DNA from: Helicobacteraceae bacterium
GTDB lineage: Bacteria > Campylobacterota > Campylobacteria > Campylobacterales > SZUA-545
NCBI GenBank assembly: GCA_031286325.1
Contig: JAITUT010000020.1
Coordinates: 1 to 41,421, forward strand
Length of the DNA stretch: 41,421 nucleotides
Direction of reading: 5' to 3'
Every line of letters starts with the position of its first letter. Position 1 is the first letter of the stretch. Positions 1 to 6,559 of this stretch are shown here, one piece after another. The translations under genes and the position numbers were made by a program. The notes beneath the pieces are model-generated. The model was not told the DNA's origin, ran no database searches, and worked only from the letters and a program-made list of their open reading frames with translations.

Positions 1-144
1 CGCGACACATTCGGCTTCGGCGCGGAACAAAAGACGGCTCTAACCTACACTTTCACCCCCCTCTCGGATTCTGTGGCGAAGATGGAAGCGCAGATTGAAA
101 AGGATATTAGCAAGAAGAATGCGAAAAAGGCGAGCGATTTATAA
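1..144 (+). CDS. C-terminal end of an unidentified protein (partial)
   Basis: An open frame enters from the left edge and ends at TAA 142-144, giving 47 residues. They begin [16 protein letters not shown] and end in a lysine-rich tail ([10 protein letters not shown]). The alternating hydrophobic stretch [11 protein letters not shown] could be a last beta strand followed by a charged helix, but too little is present to name a family. There is no Phe terminus of the kind seen in the barrel proteins nearby. The reading frame is inferred only from its being open and using codons like the rest of the window. Confidence 0.45.
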   Translation, partial: RDTFGFGAEQKTALTYTFTPLSDSVAKMEAQIEKDISKKNAKKASDL

Positions 145-250
145 CTTTCTGTTTGTTTAACTTCGCAGACGAGCAAAGCTCGTCCTGCTCGTTTTACTTC
201 TTGCGAGAGGCAAAGCTCCCGCTTGCAACAAGGGTGATCGCCCTGATATT

Positions 251-365
251 GTAGGGGCGAACTGTGTTCGCCCGTTATCTATTTGGAAACCTCGCAAATT
301 GCCGTTCAGCCCTGCTGGGCAATTTGCGCTCGCTACGGAATCGGGCGAACGCAGTTCGCCCCTAC
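251..365. repeat. MITE-like element A with 24-bp terminal inverted repeats
   Basis: The left end (251-274) starts GTAGGGGCGAACTG and ends GTTCGCCCG. The reverse complement of the right end (342-365) is identical except for one base in 24. Each terminal repeat is itself nearly palindromic (GGGCGAAC..GTTCGCCC). There is no coding capacity inside. The interior (about 275-340, with ATCTATTTGGAAACCTCGC) is shared with element B at 15503-15657 and, inverted, with the partial copy at 1819-1939. No clear target-site duplication is visible. Confidence 0.7.
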
Positions 366-533
366 ATATACGTTGCCGTGATCGCGAGCGTAACGGGAAG
401 ATAAGGCTTTAGCTTTAAACTCCGTAATTCTTAAATGCCTTTCGCCGTTGATCGCCTTTTTGCCGCTTAAAGGCACTATCGTGTGAACGATTTACATTCC
501 GCAAAGGAAAGCGCCTCAACTTTGCGGTAACGG

Positions 534-558
534 AAAAATCCGCGACCAAGATCGCGGA
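534..558 (-). terminator. Rho-independent terminator of beta-barrel gene 1
   Basis: On the minus strand, 40-odd bases after the stop, TCCGCGA and TCGCGGA form a 7-bp stem with a 6-nt loop followed by TTTTT. The same structure follows the paralogue at 15829-15854. A second inverted repeat, CCGCAAAG/CTTTGCGG (499-527; 15794-15822), lies just beyond in both copies. Confidence 0.8.
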
Positions 559-600
559 CTAAATCGTGGTTTTGACAGAGGGACTTGCGCCGCGCTTTGA

Positions 601-1407
601 TCAAAACCTATACGTCAATTTTCCAAAAAGCCCGCTTGAAGATAAGTCGACTTTATCATTGCGTCGTCCGTAGTCGATTTTGACTGAGCCGTAGTTGCGG
701 TAGCCCCAACCTAATCCGAGCGCGACATTTTTGTTAAAAAAGTAGTCCGCGCCGAGCGCCAATTGGTAGGCTAAATTAGTGCCGGAAGCGTCTCCGAGAG
801 TGTCGCTGTCGCAGTCGTTGCCATAGTACGGATCGCTTTCGCAATAAGTATCGCTCAAGCTAGCTTTAATGGACGCTAGTCCCAACCCTGCCCCTAAATA
901 TGGCTTAAGTCCCGCAACCGACGGCACATTAAATTGATAATACATACTGGCGAATAACGCCATTGTCATCTTAACTTCGAGCGCTATGGAATAGGATTCG
1001 GAATAAGTGTCGCCCCAGTAGTCGGTATAGGCGTATGACTCCTTTAAGCTCCCCTCATACTTTTCGCCCGTCATTAACGAAAACTCCAAAAGCCAGTCGC
1101 CGCTGTTATTTTTACTGATCTCTTTGCCGATCGCGATCGAAAAGGGCGTATTGCTTTTCGAACCGCCAAAGGAATGGTCGAATGCATCGTCTAAGAGATC
1201 GGGCTCGGAGACTTTGAATTTGCTCATATGTATCCCCGCGCTGATTTGCCAGCCGTCAGAGCTCCCTGTGGTTGAGCTACTATTTGAGCTGGCGCTTGAG
1301 CTAGCGTTGCTATTTGAGCTAGCGCTCGAGCCGCTCAAACGGCTTTCGGCGGCTAAAGCCGCGTTAGCGAAAAACACGGCTAAAACTATTACCAACAACT
1401 TTTTCAT
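601..1407 (-). CDS. Outer membrane beta-barrel protein, paralogue 1
   Basis: This 268-residue protein is probably an outer membrane barrel of the OmpA/opacity-like beta-barrel type. It has a Sec signal peptide (MKKLLVIVLAVFFANAALA, cleavage likely after ALA-A), then a Ser/Asn-rich linker (about residues 23-55). Alternating barrel strands rich in Gly and Tyr follow, and it ends in SSGLFGKLTYRF, a typical BAM-recognised C-terminal Phe. The linker is encoded by a 30-bp imperfect tandem repeat (TATTTGAGCT at 1281 and 1311). Two Cys lie in a putative extracellular loop (YCESDPYYGNDCDSD). The ATG at 1405-1407 was chosen because AAAGGA lies just upstream; a TTG further upstream is also in frame. The paralogue at 15898-16611 shares the signal peptide and most strands but lacks the Ser/Asn expansion. 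The ligand or function is unknown. The gene is probably transcribed from the promoter at 1732-1737 through a leader of about 320 nt. Confidence 0.85.
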   Translation of the reverse strand: MKKLLVIVLAVFFANAALAAESRLSGSSASSNSNASSSASSNSSSTTGSSDGWQISAGIHMSKFKVSEPDLLDDAFDHSFGGSKSNTPFSIAIGKEISKNNSGDWLLEFSLMTGEKYEGSLKESYAYTDYWGDTYSESYSIALEVKMTMALFASMYYQFNVPSVAGLKPYLGAGLGLASIKASLSDTYCESDPYYGNDCDSDTLGDASGTNLAYQLALGADYFFNKNVALGLGWGYRNYGSVKIDYGRRNDKVDLSSSGLFGKLTYRF

Positions 1408-1504
1408 TTTTTTTCCTTTCAAAAACTTCTCGCCGAATGGCGAACGCTTGCTTTCGCAAAACTTGGAAACCTAGAGAAAATGGTGTGTGTTTTGTTGGGT
1501 TTAT

Positions 1505-1528
1505 CTCATATAAGCCCCCTTATACGAG
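1505..1528 (-). promoter_or_regulatory. Conserved leader hairpin upstream of beta-barrel gene 1
   Basis: On the transcript strand CUCGUAUAAG pairs with CUUAUAUGAG (10 bp, one G-U pair) around a GGGG loop. The other paralogue keeps the identical stem with a different loop (GAGU; 16808-16831). It sits about 100 nt before the start codon and looks like a cis-acting RNA element. There is no U-run immediately after it, so it is not an obvious terminator. Confidence 0.6.
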
Positions 1529-1652
1529 ATTGGGTTGAAGAGAGAAAAATTTACGGGTGTTAAAGTTAAAGAGCGGTTAGCGCGTCGTGTTACGTTGTGA
1601 AACAGGCAACGAAGATCGCCAAAAAAGCGTAAAGAACTACTGTCGCGCCGCG

Positions 1653-1700
1653 TTACGTTGTGCTGTGCTGTGCTGTGCTGTGCTGTGCTGTGCTTAACAT
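1653..1700 (-). CDS. Short upstream ORF through the pentanucleotide array (15 aa, off-like)
   Basis: The ATG at 1698-1700 lies about 25 nt after the predicted transcription start, with TAGG 7 nt upstream. The frame runs MLSTAQHSTAQHSTT and stops at TAA. The repeat array begins at codon 3, so each 5-bp unit gained or lost changes the frame. With two extra units the frame would stay open for about 70 codons, ending at the leader hairpin. The other copy encodes 42 residues. Translation is not proven. Confidence 0.35.
   Translation of the reverse strand: MLSTAQHSTAQHSTT
1661..1693. repeat. Pentanucleotide microsatellite (TGCTG)6 plus TGC
   Basis: There are six perfect TGCTG units and a partial seventh. 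The array lies between promoter and barrel gene, about 32-64 nt into the predicted transcript. The matching array at the paralogue has 11 units. Confidence 0.9.
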
Positions 1701-1731
1701 ACTAAAACCTAGTATTAAAATTTAAACGTTT

Positions 1732-1737
1732 ATTATA
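1732..1737 (-). promoter_or_regulatory. Predicted sigma70 promoter for beta-barrel locus 1
   Basis: The minus strand reads TTTTTGGTATAATA, a perfect TATAAT -10 preceded by a T-rich stretch, the usual Campylobacterota pattern without a strong -35. It is conserved at the second locus (17046-17051). Confidence 0.65.
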
Positions 1738-1818
1738 CCAAAAATTTCTTTACATTAGTTGCAAAAAACCTATTATTTCCGTTGCGCTTGCGATCGCGCA
1801 CGAAGCGAGTAGCGCAAC

Positions 1819-1939
1819 GGGCGCAAATTGCCCAGCAATGCCGAACGTCAATTTGCGAGGTTTCCAAATAGATAACGAGGGAACAATAGATAACTATCTG
1901 ACGTTATATTGCGATCGGGCGAACACAGTTCGCTCCTAC
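1819..1939 (-). repeat. Truncated, inverted MITE-like element
   Basis: Read on the minus strand it begins GTAGGAGCGAACTGTG and contains the same interior as the two complete elements (ATCTATTTGGAAACCTCGC, then GCTGGGCAATTTGCGC), but the second terminal repeat is missing. It therefore faces element A (251-365) across the barrel gene. Confidence 0.6.
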
Positions 1940-2010
1940 GGTTCGCCCAATTACACGAGAAGCGAAGCCCATTGCCGCGAGCGAGAGCTTTGTTCCCGCG
2001 AGAAGTTAAA

Positions 2011-2748
2011 TTAGTATTTCACGCGCGCGAGATACAAGCCTTGCGGCGGCGCGGGCGTTCTAAACCTGCACTTTTCGCCCGAAAATTGCGCGTCAATGTC
2101 GGCGGTTTCGGCTTTGCCGCCCGCGATCTTGATGATCGCGGCGCACATTAAACGCACCTGCGATCGCAAAAACGCGTCGCCCTCAAAGCGAATGACGAAG
2201 AGGTTTTTATATTCGTAAATTTTCGCCGAATAAATTTCGCGGATCGTGGTCTTTTCGTCGCCGCCGCGTTTGGAAAAATTGTAGAAATCTTTTTTGCCGA
2301 CGAACTTCTGGATTGCCCGCCGCGCGCGATCCAGATCAAACTCAGGCGCGAAAGCCGCGAAGTTCGCCTGAAAGATAAACGGGGGATCGCGCGAGATCAC
2401 ATACCTATAAATACGCGATTTGGCGCGAAATCGCGGGTGAAAATCGTCGCGGACGATCTCAACTTTTCTAATGTGGATTTTGGGGTAGAGTTTTTTTATC
2501 AGTTCGGCTTTGAGCAATGCTAGATCGCGCCAAAATTCGGGCAATTTGAAAGCGAAAACCTGCCCCGTCGCGTGCACATAGCGATCGGTGCGCCCCGCTT
2601 GCTCCGTTTTCGCAAAAATTCCCATAGACTTTAACGCGTCTTCAAAGACGGAAAGGACGCTAGGCAATGAGTTCGCGCCGCTCTCGCGCAAAAGTTGCGA
2701 TCCGTAGAATAACGCGCCGTCATAAGCGATCGTAACTTTGGCTTTCAT
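2011..2748 (-). CDS. truA: tRNA pseudouridine synthase A
   Basis: A 245-residue TruA homologue, which makes pseudouridine at positions 38-40 of the tRNA anticodon stem-loop. The N-terminal core AYDGALFYGSQ and the catalytic-loop motif QAGRTDRYVHATGQ are visible; Asp55 in GRTD is the expected catalytic residue, though the family's usual GRTDAGVHA is changed to GRTDRYVHA. The C-terminal half carries the family's FLRSQVRLM element. It lies 20 bp after the prepilin peptidase stop, so the two are probably cotranscribed. No good Shine-Dalgarno is seen; the upstream bases are mostly T and A. Confidence 0.92.
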   Translation of the reverse strand: MKAKVTIAYDGALFYGSQLLRESGANSLPSVLSVFEDALKSMGIFAKTEQAGRTDRYVHATGQVFAFKLPEFWRDLALLKAELIKKLYPKIHIRKVEIVRDDFHPRFRAKSRIYRYVISRDPPFIFQANFAAFAPEFDLDRARRAIQKFVGKKDFYNFSKRGGDEKTTIREIYSAKIYEYKNLFVIRFEGDAFLRSQVRLMCAAIIKIAGGKAETADIDAQFSGEKCRFRTPAPPQGLYLARVKY

Positions 2749-2768
2749 TTTTCGTTAAAAACCCCGCG

Positions 2769-3500
2769 CTAAAAGTTCCAGCCCAAAATCGCCGCAATCC
2801 GATCGCCAAATAGAAAGACTATCAGCGTCCCGATCGCGAGAAATGGGATAAACGGAGTTTGCGCATTGCCTTTTTTGCGATTTATGAGCGCGGGCGCGAT
2901 CGCGATCAACGCCGCGAAATACAAGGCGAGCAGCGCGCCCAAAAGCCCCAGCAACGCGCCCATCGCGCCGCCAACGATAATGTCCGCCTCGCCCATCGCT
3001 TCTTTTTGGATCGCGCTTGAGAGAGCCATTCTTAATAGGCACAAAGCGCCCGCCACGATCAGCGCGTTTTGCAAGTTCGCTAGCAAATCCGTCGTGGCGA
3101 ATAACGCGAGGGCGAGGGCGGCGAAATTCACGGAATCGGGCGCGTGGAGCGTCTGAAAATCAATTACCGAGAGGCATAATAGGCAGAATAAGGCGAGCGC
3201 GGCGAAGATCGCGTGATAATTCGCGCCCGTTTTGTAAAGGGCGGCGCAGAATAAGAGCGCGGTCGCGCACTCTACGATCGGGTAAATCAGCCCGATTTTT
3301 TCGCGGCAGAAAGCGCATTTGCCGCCCAAAAAAATGTATGAAAGCAGCGGAATGTTGTGAAACCACTTCAAACTTTTGCCGCATTTGGGACAGTGCGAGG
3401 CGGGAAAAACCACGCTTTCGCCCTTGCCGATACGCGAAATTACGACATTTCCAAAGCTGCCGAATACCAATCCGAACGAGATCGCGATAATATAATCCAT
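2769..3500 (-). CDS. pilD: Prepilin peptidase (A24 family)
   Basis: A 243-residue integral membrane aspartic peptidase that cleaves type IV prepilin or pseudopilin leaders and N-methylates the new end. The N-terminal methyltransferase region has the tetra-cysteine zinc site C37-P-K-C40 and C62-A-F-C65. The catalytic aspartates are D114 (SVIDFQT) and D173 in MGEAD, a variant of the usual GxGD box. About seven membrane segments are predicted. The ATG has AAAAGGAAAC upstream. Likely substrates in this window are GspG, the GspH-like protein and the pseudopilin at 37061-37531. Downstream is truA. Confidence 0.92.
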   Translation of the reverse strand: MDYIIAISFGLVFGSFGNVVISRIGKGESVVFPASHCPKCGKSLKWFHNIPLLSYIFLGGKCAFCREKIGLIYPIVECATALLFCAALYKTGANYHAIFAALALFCLLCLSVIDFQTLHAPDSVNFAALALALFATTDLLANLQNALIVAGALCLLRMALSSAIQKEAMGEADIIVGGAMGALLGLLGALLALYFAALIAIAPALINRKKGNAQTPFIPFLAIGTLIVFLFGDRIAAILGWNF

Positions 3501-3655
3501 CTGTTTCCTTTTAGCGCAATTATATTAAATCCGCGCCGCGCGGCAAGCGGCGATCTTTGGTTGCGCGATCGCGGCGAAGAGATTTCGGGGTTTCCAAAGA
3601 CTTAGAATCTTTGGTCAAAGCGGGAGCGAGCGCCTTGCGAGAAGTTAATTTAGGC

Positions 3656-3661
3656 TATCAT
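3656..3661 (+). promoter_or_regulatory. -10 box 7 nt before moaD (leaderless candidate)
   Basis: TAGGCTATCAT places a -10 (TATCAT) so close to the ATG at 3669 that transcription would start at or next to the start codon. There is no Shine-Dalgarno. Confidence 0.45.
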
Positions 3662-3668
3662 TTTCCTA

Positions 3669-3890
3669 ATGGTCAAAGTTGAATTTTTAGGTCCGATCGG
3701 CAAGGGCGCGGCGGAGTTTGATGTAAAAAACCTATCAGAGTTAGGCGCGATCTTGCGCGAGGACGCGGCGTTAAAAGAGTGGCTGGGCAAGAGCGCCGTG
3801 TCGGTCAACGGCGAGATCGTCCGCGATCCGAACGCGCCGCTTAAAGACGGCGATCAAGTCTCTATTTTGCCGCCTGTTTGCGGCGGTTAA
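3669..3890 (+). CDS. moaD: Molybdopterin synthase sulfur-carrier subunit (MoaD/ThiS fold)
   Basis: A 73-residue ubiquitin-like sulfur carrier. The C-terminal Gly-Gly (PPVCGG) is the thiocarboxylate-bearing tail, and the preceding DGDQVSILPP is the typical beta-grasp ending. MoaD works with MoaE to make molybdopterin; no moaE is in this window. A ThiS assignment is less likely because the DGDQVSILPPVCGG ending is MoaD-like. The M23 peptidase begins 1 bp after its stop, so the genes are cotranscribed. The start has no Shine-Dalgarno and a -10 box 7 nt upstream. Confidence 0.85.
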   Translation: MVKVEFLGPIGKGAAEFDVKNLSELGAILREDAALKEWLGKSAVSVNGEIVRDPNAPLKDGDQVSILPPVCGG

Positions 3891-3891
3891 T

Positions 3892-4791
3892 ATGCGGCTA
3901 ATCGCGCTTTTTTCGGTGTTTTTCGCGATTTTCCTGCTGATTATGAGCGGCAAGGGCGCGCCGTCTTTTAGCGCGTCCGATATGCGGGTTTTTATGGAGG
4001 ACACCGCCTATCCGGGCGGCGTCGCGCTTGTGAGAATCGGCGCCTCAAATGAAAATCCGCGCGTATTTACCAAGATCGGCGGCGCGCCGCGCGAGGTCAA
4101 AACTTTCATCAAAAACGGCTCGCGTTACGCGATCGCCGCTATCTCCTTAGATTACGAGCCGGGCGCCGAAATAACCCTTTGGCGCGAGGATACGAACGCG
4201 ACATTTCTCGTCCAAGTCGGCGATAAAGATCGCGTGGTTCAGGGTATTAGCGTGAGCCGCAAAATGGAGGCGCTCGACAAAAAAACGGTCAAACGCGTGG
4301 GCGAAGAACGCGTCATTTTGCGCAACGCGATCGCGCAGTTTAACGCGAACCGCCTCGCCGAAATGCGCTTTTCGCCGCCTACGAACGGGCGGCTCAGCGC
4401 GGAATTTGGCGTGCGCCGCGTGATCAACGGCAAACCGCGCAGACCGCACGGCGGCGCGGATATCGCCGCGCCAATCGGCACGATCGTCCGCGCGCCCGCG
4501 CCCGCCCGCGCCGCGCTTGTAGATCGCCACTTTTTCTGCGGCAAATTCGTCCTTTTGGACCACGGCGACGGGCTTTTCACCCTCTACTGCCACCTAGATC
4601 GCCACCTCGTTAAGCAAGGAGACGAATTAGAGGAGGGCGAAGCTTTCGCGCATGTCGGGCGCACGGGGCGCGTAACGGGACCGCACCTGCATTGGAGCGC
4701 GGCGTTAAACGGCGCGTGGTTTGACCCATTATTGCTAATGAGCGAGGATGGGGTAGCCGAAATGTTGAACTTGAATAAGAAAAGAGAATAA
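3892..4791 (+). CDS. Secreted M23 (LytM-type) zinc endopeptidase
   Basis: A 299-residue peptidoglycan endopeptidase. It has an N-terminal hydrophobic export segment (residues 2-18), a beta-rich middle domain (about 30-120), a helical linker, and the LytM domain from about 165. Zinc ligands are H186 and D190 (HGGAD) and H267 (HLHW), with H234 in YCHLD and H265 also conserved, so it should be active. M23 enzymes of this group set cell shape or help division by cutting peptide crosslinks, but which Campylobacterota paralogue this is cannot be decided here. It follows moaD by 1 bp and precedes eptA by 7 bp. Confidence 0.88.
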   Translation: MRLIALFSVFFAIFLLIMSGKGAPSFSASDMRVFMEDTAYPGGVALVRIGASNENPRVFTKIGGAPREVKTFIKNGSRYAIAAISLDYEPGAEITLWREDTNATFLVQVGDKDRVVQGISVSRKMEALDKKTVKRVGEERVILRNAIAQFNANRLAEMRFSPPTNGRLSAEFGVRRVINGKPRRPHGGADIAAPIGTIVRAPAPARAALVDRHFFCGKFVLLDHGDGLFTLYCHLDRHLVKQGDELEEGEAFAHVGRTGRVTGPHLHWSAALNGAWFDPLLLMSEDGVAEMLNLNKKRE

Positions 4792-4798
4792 ATTTTTG

Positions 4799-6550
4799 GT
4801 GAAAATTCGCTTTGAGAGGTTTCTGAAAACGCTCGCCAATGTGTTTGGCAAAACGCCGTCCGCGGGCAGTTATGTTTTTATTCTTTTGATCGCGCTTTGG
4901 AGCGCGACAGCGTTAAATATCCCGTTTTATGATTATGTTGCCGATAATTTCTCGATCAGGAGTCTAAAAGCTCTTGTGTTTGTGTGTACGCTTCCATTTT
5001 TCTTTTTCGCGGTATCATTGCTGATCGTTAATTTGTTGTTTTTGCCTTATATAGGCAAAGCGATCTTCGCGCTATTAACTATTATCTCCGCCGTTGCGGG
5101 ATATTATATGATGACATTCGGTATTTTGATAGACGCGGATATGATTCAAAATGTATTTGAAACATCTAAAAGAGAGGCGTTTGATCTAATTACTTTTCCT
5201 TTTGCGATCCGGGTTATGTTTCTTGGTGTAATTCCCGCTATTTTAATACTTGTTTTCAAAGTGAAATTTCTCCCGTTAAAATACGAATTGATATTGCGCG
5301 GAGTTTTCTTTATATCCTCGTTAATAATTATCGGGTTTTCCGCGCTTGTATCTTTTCGCAGTTACGCTGATTTCAGAAAAGAACATAAAGAGCAATTACC
5401 CAAAATTATTACCCCGATTAATTATGTATATCACACGGCAAAATATATTCAGCGGATTAGGTTGTTGAATAAAGAGCTACATATTTTAGACGCGGACGCG
5501 AAATTTAACGGCGAAAGAAATGTTAGCCAAGAACATAAAGTTTTGGTAATAATGATCGGCGAAACTTCGCGCGCGGCGAATTTTCAGTTAGGCGGATACG
5601 ATCGCGAGACTAATCCAAAGTTAACCGCTCTTTCCGATTTAGTTTATTTCAAAAATACCTCGTCGTGCGCCACCGCTACTGGGGTCTCCGTGCCTTGTAT
5701 GTTTTCGTATTTTGAGCGGAAAAACTTTGATATAACAGACGCGAAATTCACGGAAAATATAATAGATTTGGCAAATAAAACAGGCTATAAAGTAATATGG
5801 AAAAACAACAACGACGACTGCAAAGGAGTATGCGATCGCGTGATGGCGGGGGGGGGAATTATCAATGTAAAAGAATTGAATTTTTCGGCTGATTATTGCG
5901 ATAAAGATTATTGTTTTGACGGCATATTTTTGCGCGATTTCGCCGATGAATTGAAAGCTGTTGATCGCGATACGATTTTTGTCTTTCATACGATAGGATC
6001 GCACGGACCGAAATACTATAAAAGATACCCCGACAAATTTAGAGTTTTCAAACCCACTTGCGATACCGCGCAGATACACGATTGCGATCGTGAAAGTTTA
6101 ATAAACACTTACGATAATACAATTTATTACGCCGATTTTGTAATTGAAAGCGTTATTGACGCGCTAGACGACGCGCAAAACTTGCAATCCGCGTTAATTT
6201 ACGCGAGCGATCACGGCGAAAGTTTAGGGGAAGCGGCAAGCTTCTATAAACGTCAGATCGCGGCGAGCATTAAAGGTCAAGCCAGCAGTAGCAAATCCAG
6301 CGGTATTTATCTGCACGGAATGCCGTATACAATCGCGCCGGAAGAGCAGATAAAAGTTCCTATGCTTTTGTGGTTAGACAACGATTTTCTTAACGCTGAA
6401 AAAATCGATCTAAATTGCCTGCAAACAAACGCTAAAACGGGCGAGTTTTCACACGATTTTCTATTTCATTCGCTATTGACATTGTTGGATATAGAAACCA
6501 AACTCTACAAAAGCGAACTGGATTTCATCGCGCCTTGCAAAAAGAGATAA
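4799..6550 (+). CDS. eptA: Phosphoethanolamine transferase (EptA/EptC type), contains a G9 tract
   Basis: An inner-membrane enzyme of about 583 residues that moves phosphoethanolamine from phosphatidylethanolamine to lipid A or other surface targets. Five N-terminal membrane segments (about 25-190) precede a periplasmic sulfatase-fold domain. GETSRA carries the nucleophilic Thr (about residue 256), followed by GGYDRETNP, SCATATGVSVPCM, NNNDDCKGVCDRV, HTIGSHGPKYYKRYP and SDHGESLGE with the metal ligands. The ending (H-G-P then IKVPMLLWL) is intact. The start is GTG at 4799, with a TTG one codon earlier. A run of nine G (5848-5856) encodes MAGGG inside the domain and is in frame here; slippage would abolish the product. 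In Campylobacter the homologue also modifies the flagellar rod. A second paralogue lies at 28669-30418. Confidence 0.93.
   Translation: MKIRFERFLKTLANVFGKTPSAGSYVFILLIALWSATALNIPFYDYVADNFSIRSLKALVFVCTLPFFFFAVSLLIVNLLFLPYIGKAIFALLTIISAVAGYYMMTFGILIDADMIQNVFETSKREAFDLITFPFAIRVMFLGVIPAILILVFKVKFLPLKYELILRGVFFISSLIIIGFSALVSFRSYADFRKEHKEQLPKIITPINYVYHTAKYIQRIRLLNKELHILDADAKFNGERNVSQEHKVLVIMIGETSRAANFQLGGYDRETNPKLTALSDLVYFKNTSSCATATGVSVPCMFSYFERKNFDITDAKFTENIIDLANKTGYKVIWKNNNDDCKGVCDRVMAGGGIINVKELNFSADYCDKDYCFDGIFLRDFADELKAVDRDTIFVFHTIGSHGPKYYKRYPDKFRVFKPTCDTAQIHDCDRESLINTYDNTIYYADFVIESVIDALDDAQNLQSALIYASDHGESLGEAASFYKRQIAASIKGQASSSKSSGIYLHGMPYTIAPEEQIKVPMLLWLDNDFLNAEKIDLNCLQTNAKTGEFSHDFLFHSLLTLLDIETKLYKSELDFIAPCKKR
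5848..5856 (+). repeat. Homopolymeric G9 tract within eptA
   Basis: Nine consecutive G, in frame as assembled. Poly-G tracts of this length are typical phase-variation sites in Campylobacter and Helicobacter. Confidence 0.75.
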
Positions 6551-6559
6551 TGAAACGCG

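Larger units (their letters stand above)
145..600. other. Non-coding repeat-rich region downstream of beta-barrel gene 1
   Basis: No gene is recognised. The region holds a dispersed repeat of the type 'TTAACTTC..GAGCAAAGCTC..CTTGC' (about 159-230), the MITE-like element 251-365, a stretch shared with the other barrel locus (about 366-450), an inverted repeat CCGCAAAG/CTTTGCGG (499-527), and the terminator 534-558. Nearly the whole region from 251 on recurs at 15503-15897. Confidence 0.7.
251..1775. repeat. Segmental duplication block, copy 1 (beta-barrel locus)
   Basis: The MITE-like element, downstream region, terminator, barrel gene, leader hairpin, pentanucleotide array and promoter appear in the same order and orientation at 15503-17065. 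The barrel genes and the leader insertions have diverged, but the intergenic parts remain clearly alignable by eye. Confidence 0.8.
1408..2010. other. Long leader of beta-barrel gene 1 and repeat remnants
   Basis: Reading toward the barrel gene on the minus strand, this region has a truncated inverted MITE copy (1819-1939), promoter (1732-1737), short upstream ORF (1653-1700), pentanucleotide array (1661-1693), hairpin (1505-1528) and the Shine-Dalgarno. Positions 1963-2010, just beyond truA, hold an inverted copy of the 'CTTCTCGCGGGA..CAAAGCTCTCGC' dispersed repeat. Confidence 0.7.

Noticed and set aside
1661-1693. Possible CRISPR-like array
   Set aside because: Units are only 5 bp without spacers; it is a microsatellite. 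No array of the CRISPR kind was seen anywhere.
2148-2339. Many long open frames antisense to annotated genes
   Set aside because: They are complements of real genes in GC-rich DNA, with no own start signals or family motifs.
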